From: Ettlia oleoabundans
Taxonomy: Eukaryota > Chlorophyta > Chlorophyceae > Chlamydomonadales
Direction: 5' to 3'
NCBI GenBank assembly: GCA_019693395.1
Contig: JAAMXP010002289.1
Location: 1 to 24,256 of the forward strand
DNA: 24,256 nucleotides
Shown: one piece after another, positions 1 through 10,514 of the stretch
Numbering within the stretch: position 1 is the stretch's first letter
How the letters are laid out: every line of letters begins with the position of its first letter
The notes under the pieces: generated by a model
Told to the model about the DNA's origin: nothing
What the model saw: the letters and a program-made list of their open reading frames with translations, nothing else
Database searches by the model: none
Made by a program: the position numbers and the translations under genes

Positions 1-2664
1 CCCCCACCCAAGCCGCGCCCGCCACTGCCAAAGCCGCCTAAATCGCCCTTGGCTGGTCTTGGCGTGAAGAGGCCTCCACCTCCTGCACCCCGCCTCCGAC
101 CTAAGACTCCGCCACCCACCAAGATGCCGCCGCCAGCCAACGCCGCCATTGTTGGAGATCCTCACTGGGTGGGCTTCGACTACAAAGGTGACATAGGGGG
201 AGCCAGTGCCGCTTTTTTCTACCTACCATATTGCCCGGTTAGGGTTTCACATCATACAGATGAAAGGAGTTCGAGACATGAAAGAGAGCAGGGACACAAC
301 CTGGCCTGTTCATCAGCAGTTGATCAGGGGTAGCGAGAACAGCAACCTCCCGTTGATACTGAGCGCCAACAGGCAGCCCCTCAGGGCCGCTCCCCTGCTG
401 GGCCCCGCCGCTCTGCCCCACGCTTACGCTACCAGCCCTGGCCCACCGTACTGCACATGTCAGCCAGCAAGAGGCGGCCCCTTCTTAGGGCCGGTCCTCT
501 CCTGGGTTCCTCAACCCACGCCCAAGGCCGTATTCTTTTCCTTCCTCCTTGCCCACCGCACTGCTGCTGCCCCCGCTACGTGCAGGCGGCCCCTGGAAGC
601 TGTTTACGGGAGAACCTGGAGAGACATACACCCTGTACACCGATGGTGCGGGGGTGGTACTGAACGCAACGTTCGGCTCCGGTGGCTTCCGAGGTACCGC
701 CACATTCATCCGCTCCATCAGCCTCACACGGCAGGGACAAAACATCAGTGCCACTCTGGAGCAGATCAGCAGCAAATGGGTCCTCAGCGGTGAGCTTAAG
801 GCTGCCCTGGCAGAGTGCTGTTTGTGCTATTGTCTTGTGCCATGTTTTTGTGCTATGTTCTGCGCTGTTTTGAAGGGTTGCTTGGAGAGCCTGACAGCCG
901 CTTTGTTGCACAGAGTTACTGGTGGAAGGCGGTGCATTTGCATTCAAGGGGCGCTGAGAGTAAGTGCATGCGCATGTTATTGTGCCCAGCTTGCTGCTGT
1001 ACCGCTGGTACTGCCCTTCATCCCCGTCAATAAAGAAAGTAGGGGGGACGGAAAGGAAAAACTGTTATGCCCCGGGGCAAAACTCTTGGGAAGTCAACAG
1101 GGGAACCCCCAATCCAGCCTATACTGAAGCAGGCCGCCGTTTACTGGCTACCGCCTCCCTCACCTCACTCGACAAGCTGCCATCCAATCAGTCAACTGCC
1201 CCTCTGCCTGCTCACCCGCTTTTTCCACCCCGCAGTGATCGTCGACGGCAAGTCCTTGGGCCCTTACAAAACCACAAAGATTGGAGGGGATATCATCGTT
1301 CAGGCAAGGCTGCCCCAGATGGCTGCAAGTGTCCGGCCACTGCCACTAGGCTTGCCGTTCTTGCCGTGCCCGCAAGCGCTGCATTTGTCCTGTCTCCGGG
1401 CTTGCCGTTCTTTTGGATGTATACAGTTCAGTTTCGACGCTTTCTATACATTGCCTTGTAACCCCCAACCATGTTTGATTCCCTGCAGGCCACTCCCGTG
1501 AGGGACGGCAAGCCCGCCGGAGTCCTCATCTCAACGCCCTACCTCCGCAGCAGAGTGGCACAGCGGGCACCCTACCTGCCAGCTCAGGTAAGCCCTGCTG
1601 CCTCCCACCTCTCTTCGTGTACCTTACAAACCCTTTGGTGCTGCCGTCCACCATGTAGGCACGACAACTGCCGACAAGCTCACCCTACTGCCAGTCTCCC
1701 CAAAAGTCACATGACACCTTGACATACTGTGTCTGACATATAATGCCTCATTGACAATCCTGACATATGACCTGACTGCTAACATCATGTTTACATTGAC
1801 ACATCGACCTGTCATCACTTGACATGAGCGCATACCACGTGTGCATCTTGGTGCGTGCATTGGGGAGCATATCCCCCCCATCATAGGGCGCTGTCCAATC
1901 TGATTGGCAGTGACAGAGGGGAACGGGCTTTGCCCTAGTACTGCCTAGTGGTGGGCAATTGTTGAACGCATAACGCCTGCGAATCGTTGGCCACCGTCGC
2001 TCTAACTCACCTAAGCTGCCAAGGATCAACACGTCCCCCCCCACTGAGGTTAGGGGTTGCAGGACGGTCAGCAGGCCAGGGGAGGGGTGTCGGCCGGCCG
2101 GTACGGCTCCCCTGCCCAGGTCCAGTAGGGCCTAAGTAGCGGGGTTATGTAACACACACAATGGTCGCAAGACGACTGGAAACCGTCAGTCGTCCAAAGC
2201 ACAACACAGCCCGCAGCGCACTTGCCCCACTTCCAATGTCAATTCAACTACTTCATACCCCTCTCCGTGCCTGCCTCCGGACAGCCGCACTACACACTGC
2301 AAGCACCTGCACATACTGGCTTGCATATTAATGTCTCCTCTTGCAGGTGCGTGACCCGAAGTACGGCGAGTGGCTGGACGTGTACCTCACCATGTTGCAG
2401 CCCCTGCCGCTGCCTGTGAGAGGCTTGCTGGGTGAGTGAGACACTCTCTGCCTGCATGCTTCTCCCCTTCACAAAAAAGATGCCGGCTTGAGCTCAGCGC
2501 GCTTCTGCTCTTCCCCTGCGCTCCTAGCCTAACTTGCTGCCCTTGTCACTTCCATGCCCCCCGCAGGCCGGACCTATCGGCCGCCTGCCAACGGCGTCGT
2601 TACCGCTTCAGCCAGCGGTGAAATGCCGTTTGCAGCGCTTATCTGGGAGCAAGAGGTGCTGTGA
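1..2664 (+). CDS. Proline-rich secreted-type protein with GDPH/root-cap (vWD-like) domain, 5' partial
   Basis: Exons: 1-187 (runs off the left edge), 586-789, 1236-1303, 1489-1587, 2347-2431, 2567-2664; 246 codons plus stop, phase kept at every join. Residues 1-50 are a Pro/Lys-rich linker (PPPKPRPPLPKPP, then PPPPAP and KTPPPTKMPPP), as in algal cell-wall glycoproteins. From residue 52 comes a compact domain opening with GDPHWVGFDYKG and containing YTLYTDGAGVVLNATF. It closes near residue 215 with RGLLGRTYRP. This GDPH...G(V/L)LG-TYRP layout is what I know from plant root-cap/late-embryogenesis-like proteins and resembles a von Willebrand D-type fold. The signal peptide should lie upstream and is not in view. 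Intron 3 starts with GC (CAG|GCAAGG at 1304); the other introns are GT-AG. Introns are 398, 446, 185, 759 and 135 nt. Function is inferred as extracellular matrix or cell wall; no catalytic residues are apparent. Confidence 0.8.
1712..1824 (+). repeat. Cluster of TGACA motifs in intron 4 of the proline-rich gene
   Basis: Seven direct TGACA copies (1712, 1720, 1734, 1752, 1761, 1797, 1820) and one inverted copy (TGTCA at 1810) lie within about 115 bases of a 759-nt intron. Most extend to TTGACAT or CTGACAT. Spacing is irregular, so this is a motif cluster and not a clean tandem array. Confidence 0.6.
2171..2194. repeat. 8-bp inverted repeat (hairpin) in intron 4
   Basis: GACGACTG (2171-2178) is the exact reverse complement of CAGTCGTC (2187-2194), with an 8-nt loop. 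It sits 150 nt upstream of the acceptor of intron 4 of the proline-rich gene. No function can be read from it. Confidence 0.5.
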
Positions 2665-4376
2665 AGCCTGAGGGTCCTTACTGGTGCTGTGAGGAAGGTC
2701 TTTGCGGTTGCTACCAGGATTGTACTTGCGGGTATATGATGAGGGTCCTTGCGGGCTGGAGCCCCTTATGGCATGGCAAGGCCGGGTTATGCCACCTTCA
2801 GCACCCAACTAGCGCTCAGCAACAATCCTTGAACCACCAACAGTACTGCACGTTACTCAATTGCATTAACTAATAACCCTGACTCTTGACTCATCACGCT
2901 CTCTGTGTCCTACATATTTTGCTATCTCCTTATAACATGGCGCCTCCACGCCAGGAACATCATCCACCAGCGCCATTAGGCGCATCTGTGTATACTGCGC
3001 CCACACCCATCCCACTATCCTAGGTTTGCCTGGACCTCATGCGGTGGACATGACGTTTGCCATCACTGCCCAGTTTTGCTACAACCTTCCAATTGCGTTG
3101 GTGCCAGCTGCTCGTTTGCAATGCCCGCGTCTCCTGAACTAAATGAGCCAGCCAACCCTGTTTTATTACTTCCTGCTGGCCAGCAGCCCCAAGCTTGCCC
3201 CTTTTCCGGCCGTCGCTGTGAAGGGTCGCACCCAGCTGGCGGCCTGCCGGCAGTACAGTAAACCCTTGTTGGCCCCATAACTTGCTTACTGATAGCGCAC
3301 TGTATGTGTCTCAAACTAGGGCGATCTTATCTGTAATATCATTGCACAATATGTTGGACAATCAGATGAGGTAGGCCAACAAAGATAGACATGCGAGCCT
3401 GTAGAGTGACAGAAGCAGGCAGGAGGTGCCCGATGCGCTGTACTGCAGTATGCCGCCAGCCTGTGACAGTCCCCATGACCACGCACCTGGCGGGCTCCAC
3501 CCCATGTTAATCCTTTCACCCTTGCGCGCTACTATCAGCACAGATATGGAGGGCCAACTGCAACGTTTGTCATGGGTGCTGCGGCACTTTGAAGTGCCCT
3601 CTTCCTCCACCCCTGAAGCGTCCGTTGCTTGTCGGTCCGCAAGCCAACGGCGGGCATCGGTCAATTCCGGCGCCACCGATAGCAAGCAAGACGCTCAGAG
3701 ATCAGGAAGAGCCATCGTCCGGTGAGTTGAATAAACATTCTTTTCCAAGCTGCTCCCCCTTGCAGGTGCCTGTCATTAGAGTCTATTCCTAGCGATATCA
3801 TCCGATCCGGTTGGCTGTTTTCACCCTGGGTATCAACCATATCGCAGGGTTGTAGCGGCAGCAGCTGACCAGCTAGCAGCTCTTGAAGCGAGGTGGCAGC
3901 AGCGGGTGAATGGTGCGGCAGCTGGCGATCCGATGCACCTGCAGCTTGCTGGCGCATGCGTGCATCGGCGACGTTTGTATTTCTGATCCTGCGTGTGAAT
4001 CACGAATGCAATGTGCGTGCTGACACAAAATCGTTACATGTTTTCTTACCCTGCCTGAGCCACAAAACATGAACCGATACCGCCAGGGCAAAAAGCCCTT
4101 GCCCCCAGTGGCGCCAAGCGCTGGGGACTGCACACAGTGTGGTTGCTGCCTTACCTTGCAAGTGCTCTTCTGCACCTTACCCAGACTTTCTGGAGCGTGT
4201 AATAACTGCCAGACACCTTACAAGCCTCCAAGGGAGAAATGTTTAGGGCGTGGGACAGCGTGGAGGTCGCATGCATGGGTCAGGCTGCAGAGCTCTTCTC
4301 CTTCTCGCGTGTCAGGCTAAATATAATATACGCCTGGTGCTGGCTACCTGCTCTTCCCGTCAGCCGGTAGTCTATC
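2665..4376. other. Non-coding stretch: 3' UTR of the proline-rich gene and upstream region of CGL160
   Basis: No open frame here shows domain similarity or can be joined into an exon chain. Just after the stop codon the sequence GTGCTGTGA of the coding end (2656-2664) recurs at 2684-2692, followed by imperfect copies of GAGGGTCCTT(A/G)C at about 2670 and 2741, so the coding end is locally duplicated. AATAAA occurs at 3730-3735 but is over 1 kb from the stop. TGTAA first occurs at 3332. Where the upstream transcript ends and the CGL160 promoter starts cannot be decided from sequence. Confidence 0.6.
4318..4330 (+). promoter_or_regulatory. TATA-like A/T run upstream of CGL160
   Basis: TAAATATAATATA lies 47-59 bases before the chosen ATG (4377) in otherwise GC-rich DNA. 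The position fits a core promoter element with a short 5' UTR. Without transcript data it remains a guess. Confidence 0.35.
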
Positions 4377-7300
4377 ATGCCAGTCCCTTTGCCCGCTTGC
4401 GGCGCACAGTATGCGTCCGCAGCAGCGCGGCATGTCGTCCCATCAAGTCCTAGCCGCCTGCGCCTGGCGCTCACCCCGCCCCGGTGGCTGCCGCTCACTT
4501 TGCTGCCGCCCGCTGCCGCTCGCAGCGGCAGCGTCCGCTGCCAAGCTGCCAAGCAGCCGGACAGTGGCTACTTTGCCGACGTTGATCCAAATGGTGTGAA
4601 CATGTCAAACACCAAAAACACTTATGGTTTGCACACAGTTGCTAACTGTGTAGGCAGGGGTTTATGGCGGTCAGGCCGGATAACAGCCACCTCAGCTCCG
4701 CTGTTGGTGCCCGCCTCGCCCCATCCCTCTCCCCTCGCCCACCCACATGCCTTACAGCCGAGGTGCTTCCCGTCAAGAGCGGGCTGGCGGGTGACGTCAC
4801 GCAGCGCAGCAAGTCTCGCTGGGAGTCGGACTTCATCTGGAACAAGGTTGGTGGGTTGTGGGTGCTGCCAGGAGGGAGGCGGGAAGGAGGGAGGGAGGCG
4901 GGACAGAGGGAGGGAACAGGCTGAGGGAGGGAGGGAGGGAGGGAGGGAGGCAGATAGCCTGCCACCCGCGCACGATTGTTTGGTCGCATGGGTGGCCACA
5001 TTTGAAACAGGGTCGCTGGGTTGTGGGTGCAACAGGAAGGCAGATGCCCAGCCCCGCATTTAGGCAGGATCTTGCTCGCTGCACCCCTGTTTGAGGGTGT
5101 GCTGCCACCTGAATTCTGCTCGTCAGTGTGTATGTTCCTTGATGCTGCGTGCGGCAAGCCTTCACCCGTGCACGCAGCCATCCTGCATTTGTTCAACCCT
5201 GCATGCTCACATCCTGCGGGGTGCATTTTCCCATCCTGTCCACATGCAACATTGCACGCTCCCATCCCGCCTGTGTTGGGTACGCATACCCAGGATTTGG
5301 CCAACACCCCTGCCTCTGTTGCATGTATGTACTACGCACAGGACTGGGCCAAGCAGCTTGACTACGAGGAAAGCCTGCGGCGGCAGCAGCAGGAGGGTGA
5401 GGCACAGAGGGCGGCAGGCGGCAACAATGCCAGTGGGGCCAAGGGCTTCCTGAAATTGACCAGCAAAGTCGACCTTAACAGCATGGACGTTGATCTGAGC
5501 GAGCAGCTGCGCGTGCGTAAGAACAGCGGCAGCAGTGCCTCCTCTTCTTCCGGGGCGGCGCCAGGTGGCAGGGGCGCCACGCAGCAGCAGTGGCAGCAGT
5601 CCAAGCGGCAGCCTCCAAAGTACGGATCCGTACCGCCCACCCGCGTGGAGCAGAGAACCTGGGAGCGTAGCGGCAAGTACAGCAGGAAGGTGGTGGCCAC
5701 TGCACCCACAAACGAAGTTGACAAGGTGGGTGCTGGTTGGTGCAGAATAAACACACTTTAATTAATCAATAGAGCAGACAGCTGGCTATCTGGTTTGGTC
5801 TGGCCGGGTTTATTTGCGCTGCCCCACGTCACCCTGCAGGATGCACTACCTGTTGACCAATTTTGCTGCCCTCCTTGTGTTTCCCTTCCCTCACCCAATA
5901 TGCCCACTTTGTGGACTTTGCGGAGTGCGCATGTTGCCAACCCTCCCTGCTCGTTGTTTACTCGTTCTTTACTCGTTGTTTACTTGTTGACTCGTTGTTT
6001 ACTCTAAACTATATACCCTGCCTTGCCAACCTGCGGGGTCTGCCGGTTGCCAGCTTTCCTGCCCCACCCTGTTGGCTGGCCTGGCCTAGCCCCACCAAGC
6101 ATGCCCCTTCCCGCCCTATGTACCCTGCAGGACGCGCTGGCTGCTAAGTTGGAGGCGGAACGGCGGCGGTACGATGAGCTGAAGGCGGAGCTGCAGGCCT
6201 GGGCCGCAGGGCTCACTGTGGTGTGCCTGACTGCCACCTTTGCATTTTATGGAAGGTGAGAGGGGGCTGGCTGCCACCCTTCGCATTCTGTGGAAGGTGA
6301 GAGGGGCCTGGCTGCCACCTTTGCCTTCTACGGAAGGTGAGAGGGGCTGCTTGGGGGGGCGGCTATTTGGAAGGACGCTGGCTGTTTGGGTTGAAGCTAG
6401 TGGAGGGAACGCCCGACTAGTGGAGGGAACGCCCGGCCAGCTTTCTAAGGCACTTTCAGTTTCTCATTGGCATCAGCCTACACGTGGCAGTAGAAGCCGT
6501 ATGAAGTGCTGCCTGTGTATGGTTGGCAGCGACACCGCAGCGGCCCTTCAACCGGTATACGAATGCCGCGCCCCTCCCCCCCTCTCCCGCCAGCAACCGT
6601 CGCCACAATTTGCCCCTGGTGACATCAATCATTCTTCTGCTTGCAGGGACGTGGCTGCCAGCTACGGTGTGGGCGCACTGGGCGGCCTGGTGTACCTGCG
6701 CCTACTCAACCGCAGCGTGGACAGCGTGGGGGGCGGCTTGGGCGGCGCGCTGGGGCAGCCCCGCCTGCTCATACCCATCATTCTGGCCCTGGGGTACAAT
6801 AGGTGGGTGGATAAGAGGCTGGCTGGCTGGCTGGCTGGCTGGGTGTGGGGATGGGATGGGATGAGCAGGGGTGGCGTGGTAGGGAACAAGTTGGGTAGGC
6901 TGGGGCAATAGCAGCTCCTGGGGCAAGGCAGCAGCAAGTTGTTTAACCACTTCTATTTCTATTGCTGCTGAAGCACCAGCAGCGCGCGCCAGTCCTGGCT
7001 GTGCGGAACTCAGCAGCCATGGCTTGCCTTAGATGTGCGGGCTGCTGGCTGGTGCTAGAGAATGCTGCGGCGGCTGCTCTGCAAACATGCATGCAGTGAC
7101 TGTTTCCTAACTGTCGTTTTAATCCGTCGTTGACATACTTAGTACTCCCAAGAAGACATGAAAACACTGCTTTTGTCAGTTTTGTGCTCCACCCTGCCGC
7201 CATCTGCTCTCCTTGCTTGCACAGGTACAACACCATGGTGAGCGAGCAGACCGGGCTGACGCTTCAGCTGCTGCCCATGCTTCTGGGCTTCTTCACCTAC

Positions 7301-7492
7301 AAGGGCGCTGTAGTAGCCAAGCAGTCGCTGGTGCTGTTTGGGGAGCTGACTGGCAACAGCACGGAGGCGCAGCAGGCTGAGGGCGGTAGCGAGGGTGCGG
7401 CGGCGGTGGGGGCAGGGGGTGCAGGTGATGCAGCGATGGATGTGGCATCTGTGGACCGAGCCTTCCGCAAAAAGATGCTGAACGAAATCTGA
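4377..7492 (+). CDS. CGL160: CGL160-like chloroplast ATP synthase assembly factor
   Basis: Exons: 4377-4593, 4758-4846, 5342-5725, 6131-6255, 6647-6802, 7225-7492; 412 aa plus stop. Residues 1 to about 55 form an Ala/Pro/Arg-rich chloroplast transit peptide (cleavage perhaps near VRCQAA). A soluble stromal part follows, with the conserved stretch RWESDFIWNKDWAKQLDYEE spanning exons 2-3. The C-terminal half is an Atp1/UncI-like membrane domain with four helices at about 253-271, 275-292, 307-321 and 335-354. Family signatures are VAASYGVGALGGLVYLRLL, GQPRLLIPIILALGYNR and LLPMLLGFFTYKG. In Arabidopsis, CGL160 is a thylakoid protein that assists CF1-CFo assembly. Residues after about 365 are a Gly/Ala/Glu-rich extension. 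The exon 1 donor (ATG|GTGTGA at 4594) is the least certain junction; it was chosen because it gives the phase exon 2 needs. ATG 4377 has the transit-like frame; ATG 4411 starts another frame that soon ends. Confidence 0.88.
4841..5040 (+). repeat. Duplicated exon-2 end/donor region and purine-rich GGAGG tract in CGL160 intron 2
   Basis: Bases 4841-4876 (exon 2 end, donor, early intron) and 5005-5040 are imperfect copies. They share TGGGTTGTGGGTGC exactly (4852-4865 and 5017-5030) with similar flanks. Between them, about 4868-4952, is a (GGAGG)n/(GGGA)n purine tract on the + strand that could form G-quadruplexes. The second copy has lost the GT donor. Confidence 0.6.
5951..6004 (+). repeat. 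Short tandem repeat of TTGTTTACTCG type in CGL160 intron 3
   Basis: TCGTTGTTTAC, TCGTTCTTTAC, TCGTTGTTTAC, TTGTTGAC, TCGTTGTTTAC follow one another directly. The unit is about 11 bases and T-rich. It stands out from the GC-rich surroundings and lies mid-intron. Confidence 0.65.
6215..6346 (+). repeat. Three tandem copies of the exon 4 end with its splice donor (40-41 bp unit)
   Basis: The end of CGL160 exon 4, roughly CTGCCACCTTTGCATTTTA followed by TGGAAG and the donor GTGAGAGGGG, is repeated twice more in the intron. The three GT donors fall at 6256, 6297 and 6337. Only the first keeps the frame with exon 5. Reading through it meets TGA at once (6257-6259). The later two are therefore decoy donors. 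Confidence 0.85.
6397..6435 (+). repeat. 20-bp direct repeat in CGL160 intron 4
   Basis: CTAGTGGAGGGAACGCCCGA at 6397-6416 is followed without a gap by the same sequence at 6417-6435, lacking the last base. It lies 50 bases past the donor triplication, in the same intron. Confidence 0.85.
6819..6843 (+). repeat. CTGG tetranucleotide microsatellite in CGL160 intron 5
   Basis: About five to six perfect CTGG units follow the exon 5 donor. It is a simple sequence repeat with no evident role. Confidence 0.7.
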
Positions 7493-8293
7493 CTCGGCAA
7501 CAGCAGATACTGCCGGGCTCCAAAAAGGAAGAGCAGATCTTAGTCCTGACCTGATTGTTAGTTCCCACCTGCCATGTGTGCCGATCCCTGCCCTCTATTG
7601 TATTGTGTATGCGAGAAGAGTGCAATTCTCTTTGCCTGTTTTGTTGTTTTTTTCGCTGGCCATTCCTCTGCTCTGTTGCGCTTGTGAGGCACGGATGCCG
7701 TCGCAGCTCAACCTGCTGCACCCCGCCCAGCCTTTTGTTCGATCTTTCCATTGACCCTGCCACCCTGTCCATCTGTCTGGTATAAGCAATGGATCTCAGC
7801 AGGTTGAAACTTTAATTAAAGTACACTTGCTGCTAGAAACTCGGAGACAGCCAGCCGCACAAGCATGAGGAAACGGTGATTTTCAAGACTGACCCACAAG
7901 TTCGAGCCCTCCTCTTCTGGCGGCATTTGCTGCGCCCAGAGGCGTGCCTGAGACATTGGTCGAATGGGGAAGCGGAGCAGGAGAGCCAAAGTGCCATCTG
8001 GAAGAAGCGGAAGACGAGCGCAAGGCCACGTGCGTGGCTGCTACACGGCGCTGCCATGCTCGTTGTCGCATCCACCCTCCCCAGCCAAGTGTCCACGCTT
8101 GCCTTTAGAAGATGGGAAGCATCTCACACACACAAGGTCTGCTGCTGCTGCTGCTTGCGGCCCACGGCCGAGCTGGGAACGTGCACCGCAGACGCGGCTG
8201 CACCCAAAGCAAGCCCGTACCGGCCGCTCAGGCAGGTGGCCTGCCCAGCTGGGTGCCGGCCCGCTCGCTGCATAGGCCGGCAGCCGGTGCCCC
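7493..8293. other. Shared 3' region between convergent CGL160 and ARF1
   Basis: 801 bases lie between the two stop codons. No coding exon, RNA gene or TGTAA signal was seen on either strand. An A/T-rich patch (TTTAATTAAAGTA at about 7811) is near the middle and could mark transcript ends. Open frames across 7876-8424 are shadows: they run antisense to ARF1 or have no family features. Confidence 0.55.
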
Positions 8294-10111
<1,818 letters not shown>

Positions 10112-10514
10112 GGCGCCTGCTGCCTCCTCCGGCGGTTGGCTGCGCGGGGGACTCCCAGAACGAGGGCTGAGTGCGCTGCTACTGCAGGCTGAACCGCGGC
10201 GCTGCCCTCTGAAGCCACAGACCGATGGGAGTGAAGGACGGACTGCGGGTTGAACACCGCATTTCCAGCTCGTGTGCTGCCTGCTGCGGCTGAGCCCTGC
10301 CTTCTTGGTTCATGCGCGGCCTCCCTGTTGACCAATCCATGGATGTGATGCATTGCCACTGCATACCAGCCATTGTACCTGCCCATACGAGCGGGCGCCC
10401 AATTGCCACCAACAGGCACCCTGTTCTTCCAAGGGCCAAAGTCAGCGCAGCACGAAAGCGCCGGTAAAATAAGTTACGGTACTGCACCGGGAGCGGAGTG
10501 CAAAGGGGCTTGCA
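10112..10514. promoter_or_regulatory. Divergent promoter region between ARF1 and the membrane glycoprotein gene
   Basis: 403 bases separate the two start codons, which point away from each other. Both promoters and 5' UTRs must share this space or overlap neighbouring exons, unless an upstream non-coding exon exists. No clear TATA box was seen. The layout itself is the only evidence. Confidence 0.5.

Noticed and set aside
3332..3336. TGTAA, the volvocine polyadenylation signal, as end of the first gene.
   Set aside because: It lies 668 nt past the stop and no other gene here has TGTAA within about 450 nt of its stop, so it does not look like the signal used.
2665..4376. Possible separate gene in the 1.7-kb gap (frames at 3426-3725 and 3661-3957).
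   Set aside because: No domain features, no consistent splice-linked frames, and codon content unlike the neighbouring genes.
4411..4599. Alternative CGL160 start at ATG 4411.
   Set aside because: That frame ends at 4599 and offers no phase-compatible join that preserves the conserved exon 2 protein as simply as the 4377 frame.
4622..5307. Minus-strand frames with Pro/Ser-rich peptides (LPPSLPPS) looking like a wall protein.
   Set aside because: They are the reverse reading of the GGAGG purine tract in CGL160 intron 2 and its duplicated flanks.
7895..7920. GTTCGAGCCC resembling a tRNA T-loop.
   Set aside because: No pairing T stem, anticodon arm or acceptor stem could be drawn around it.
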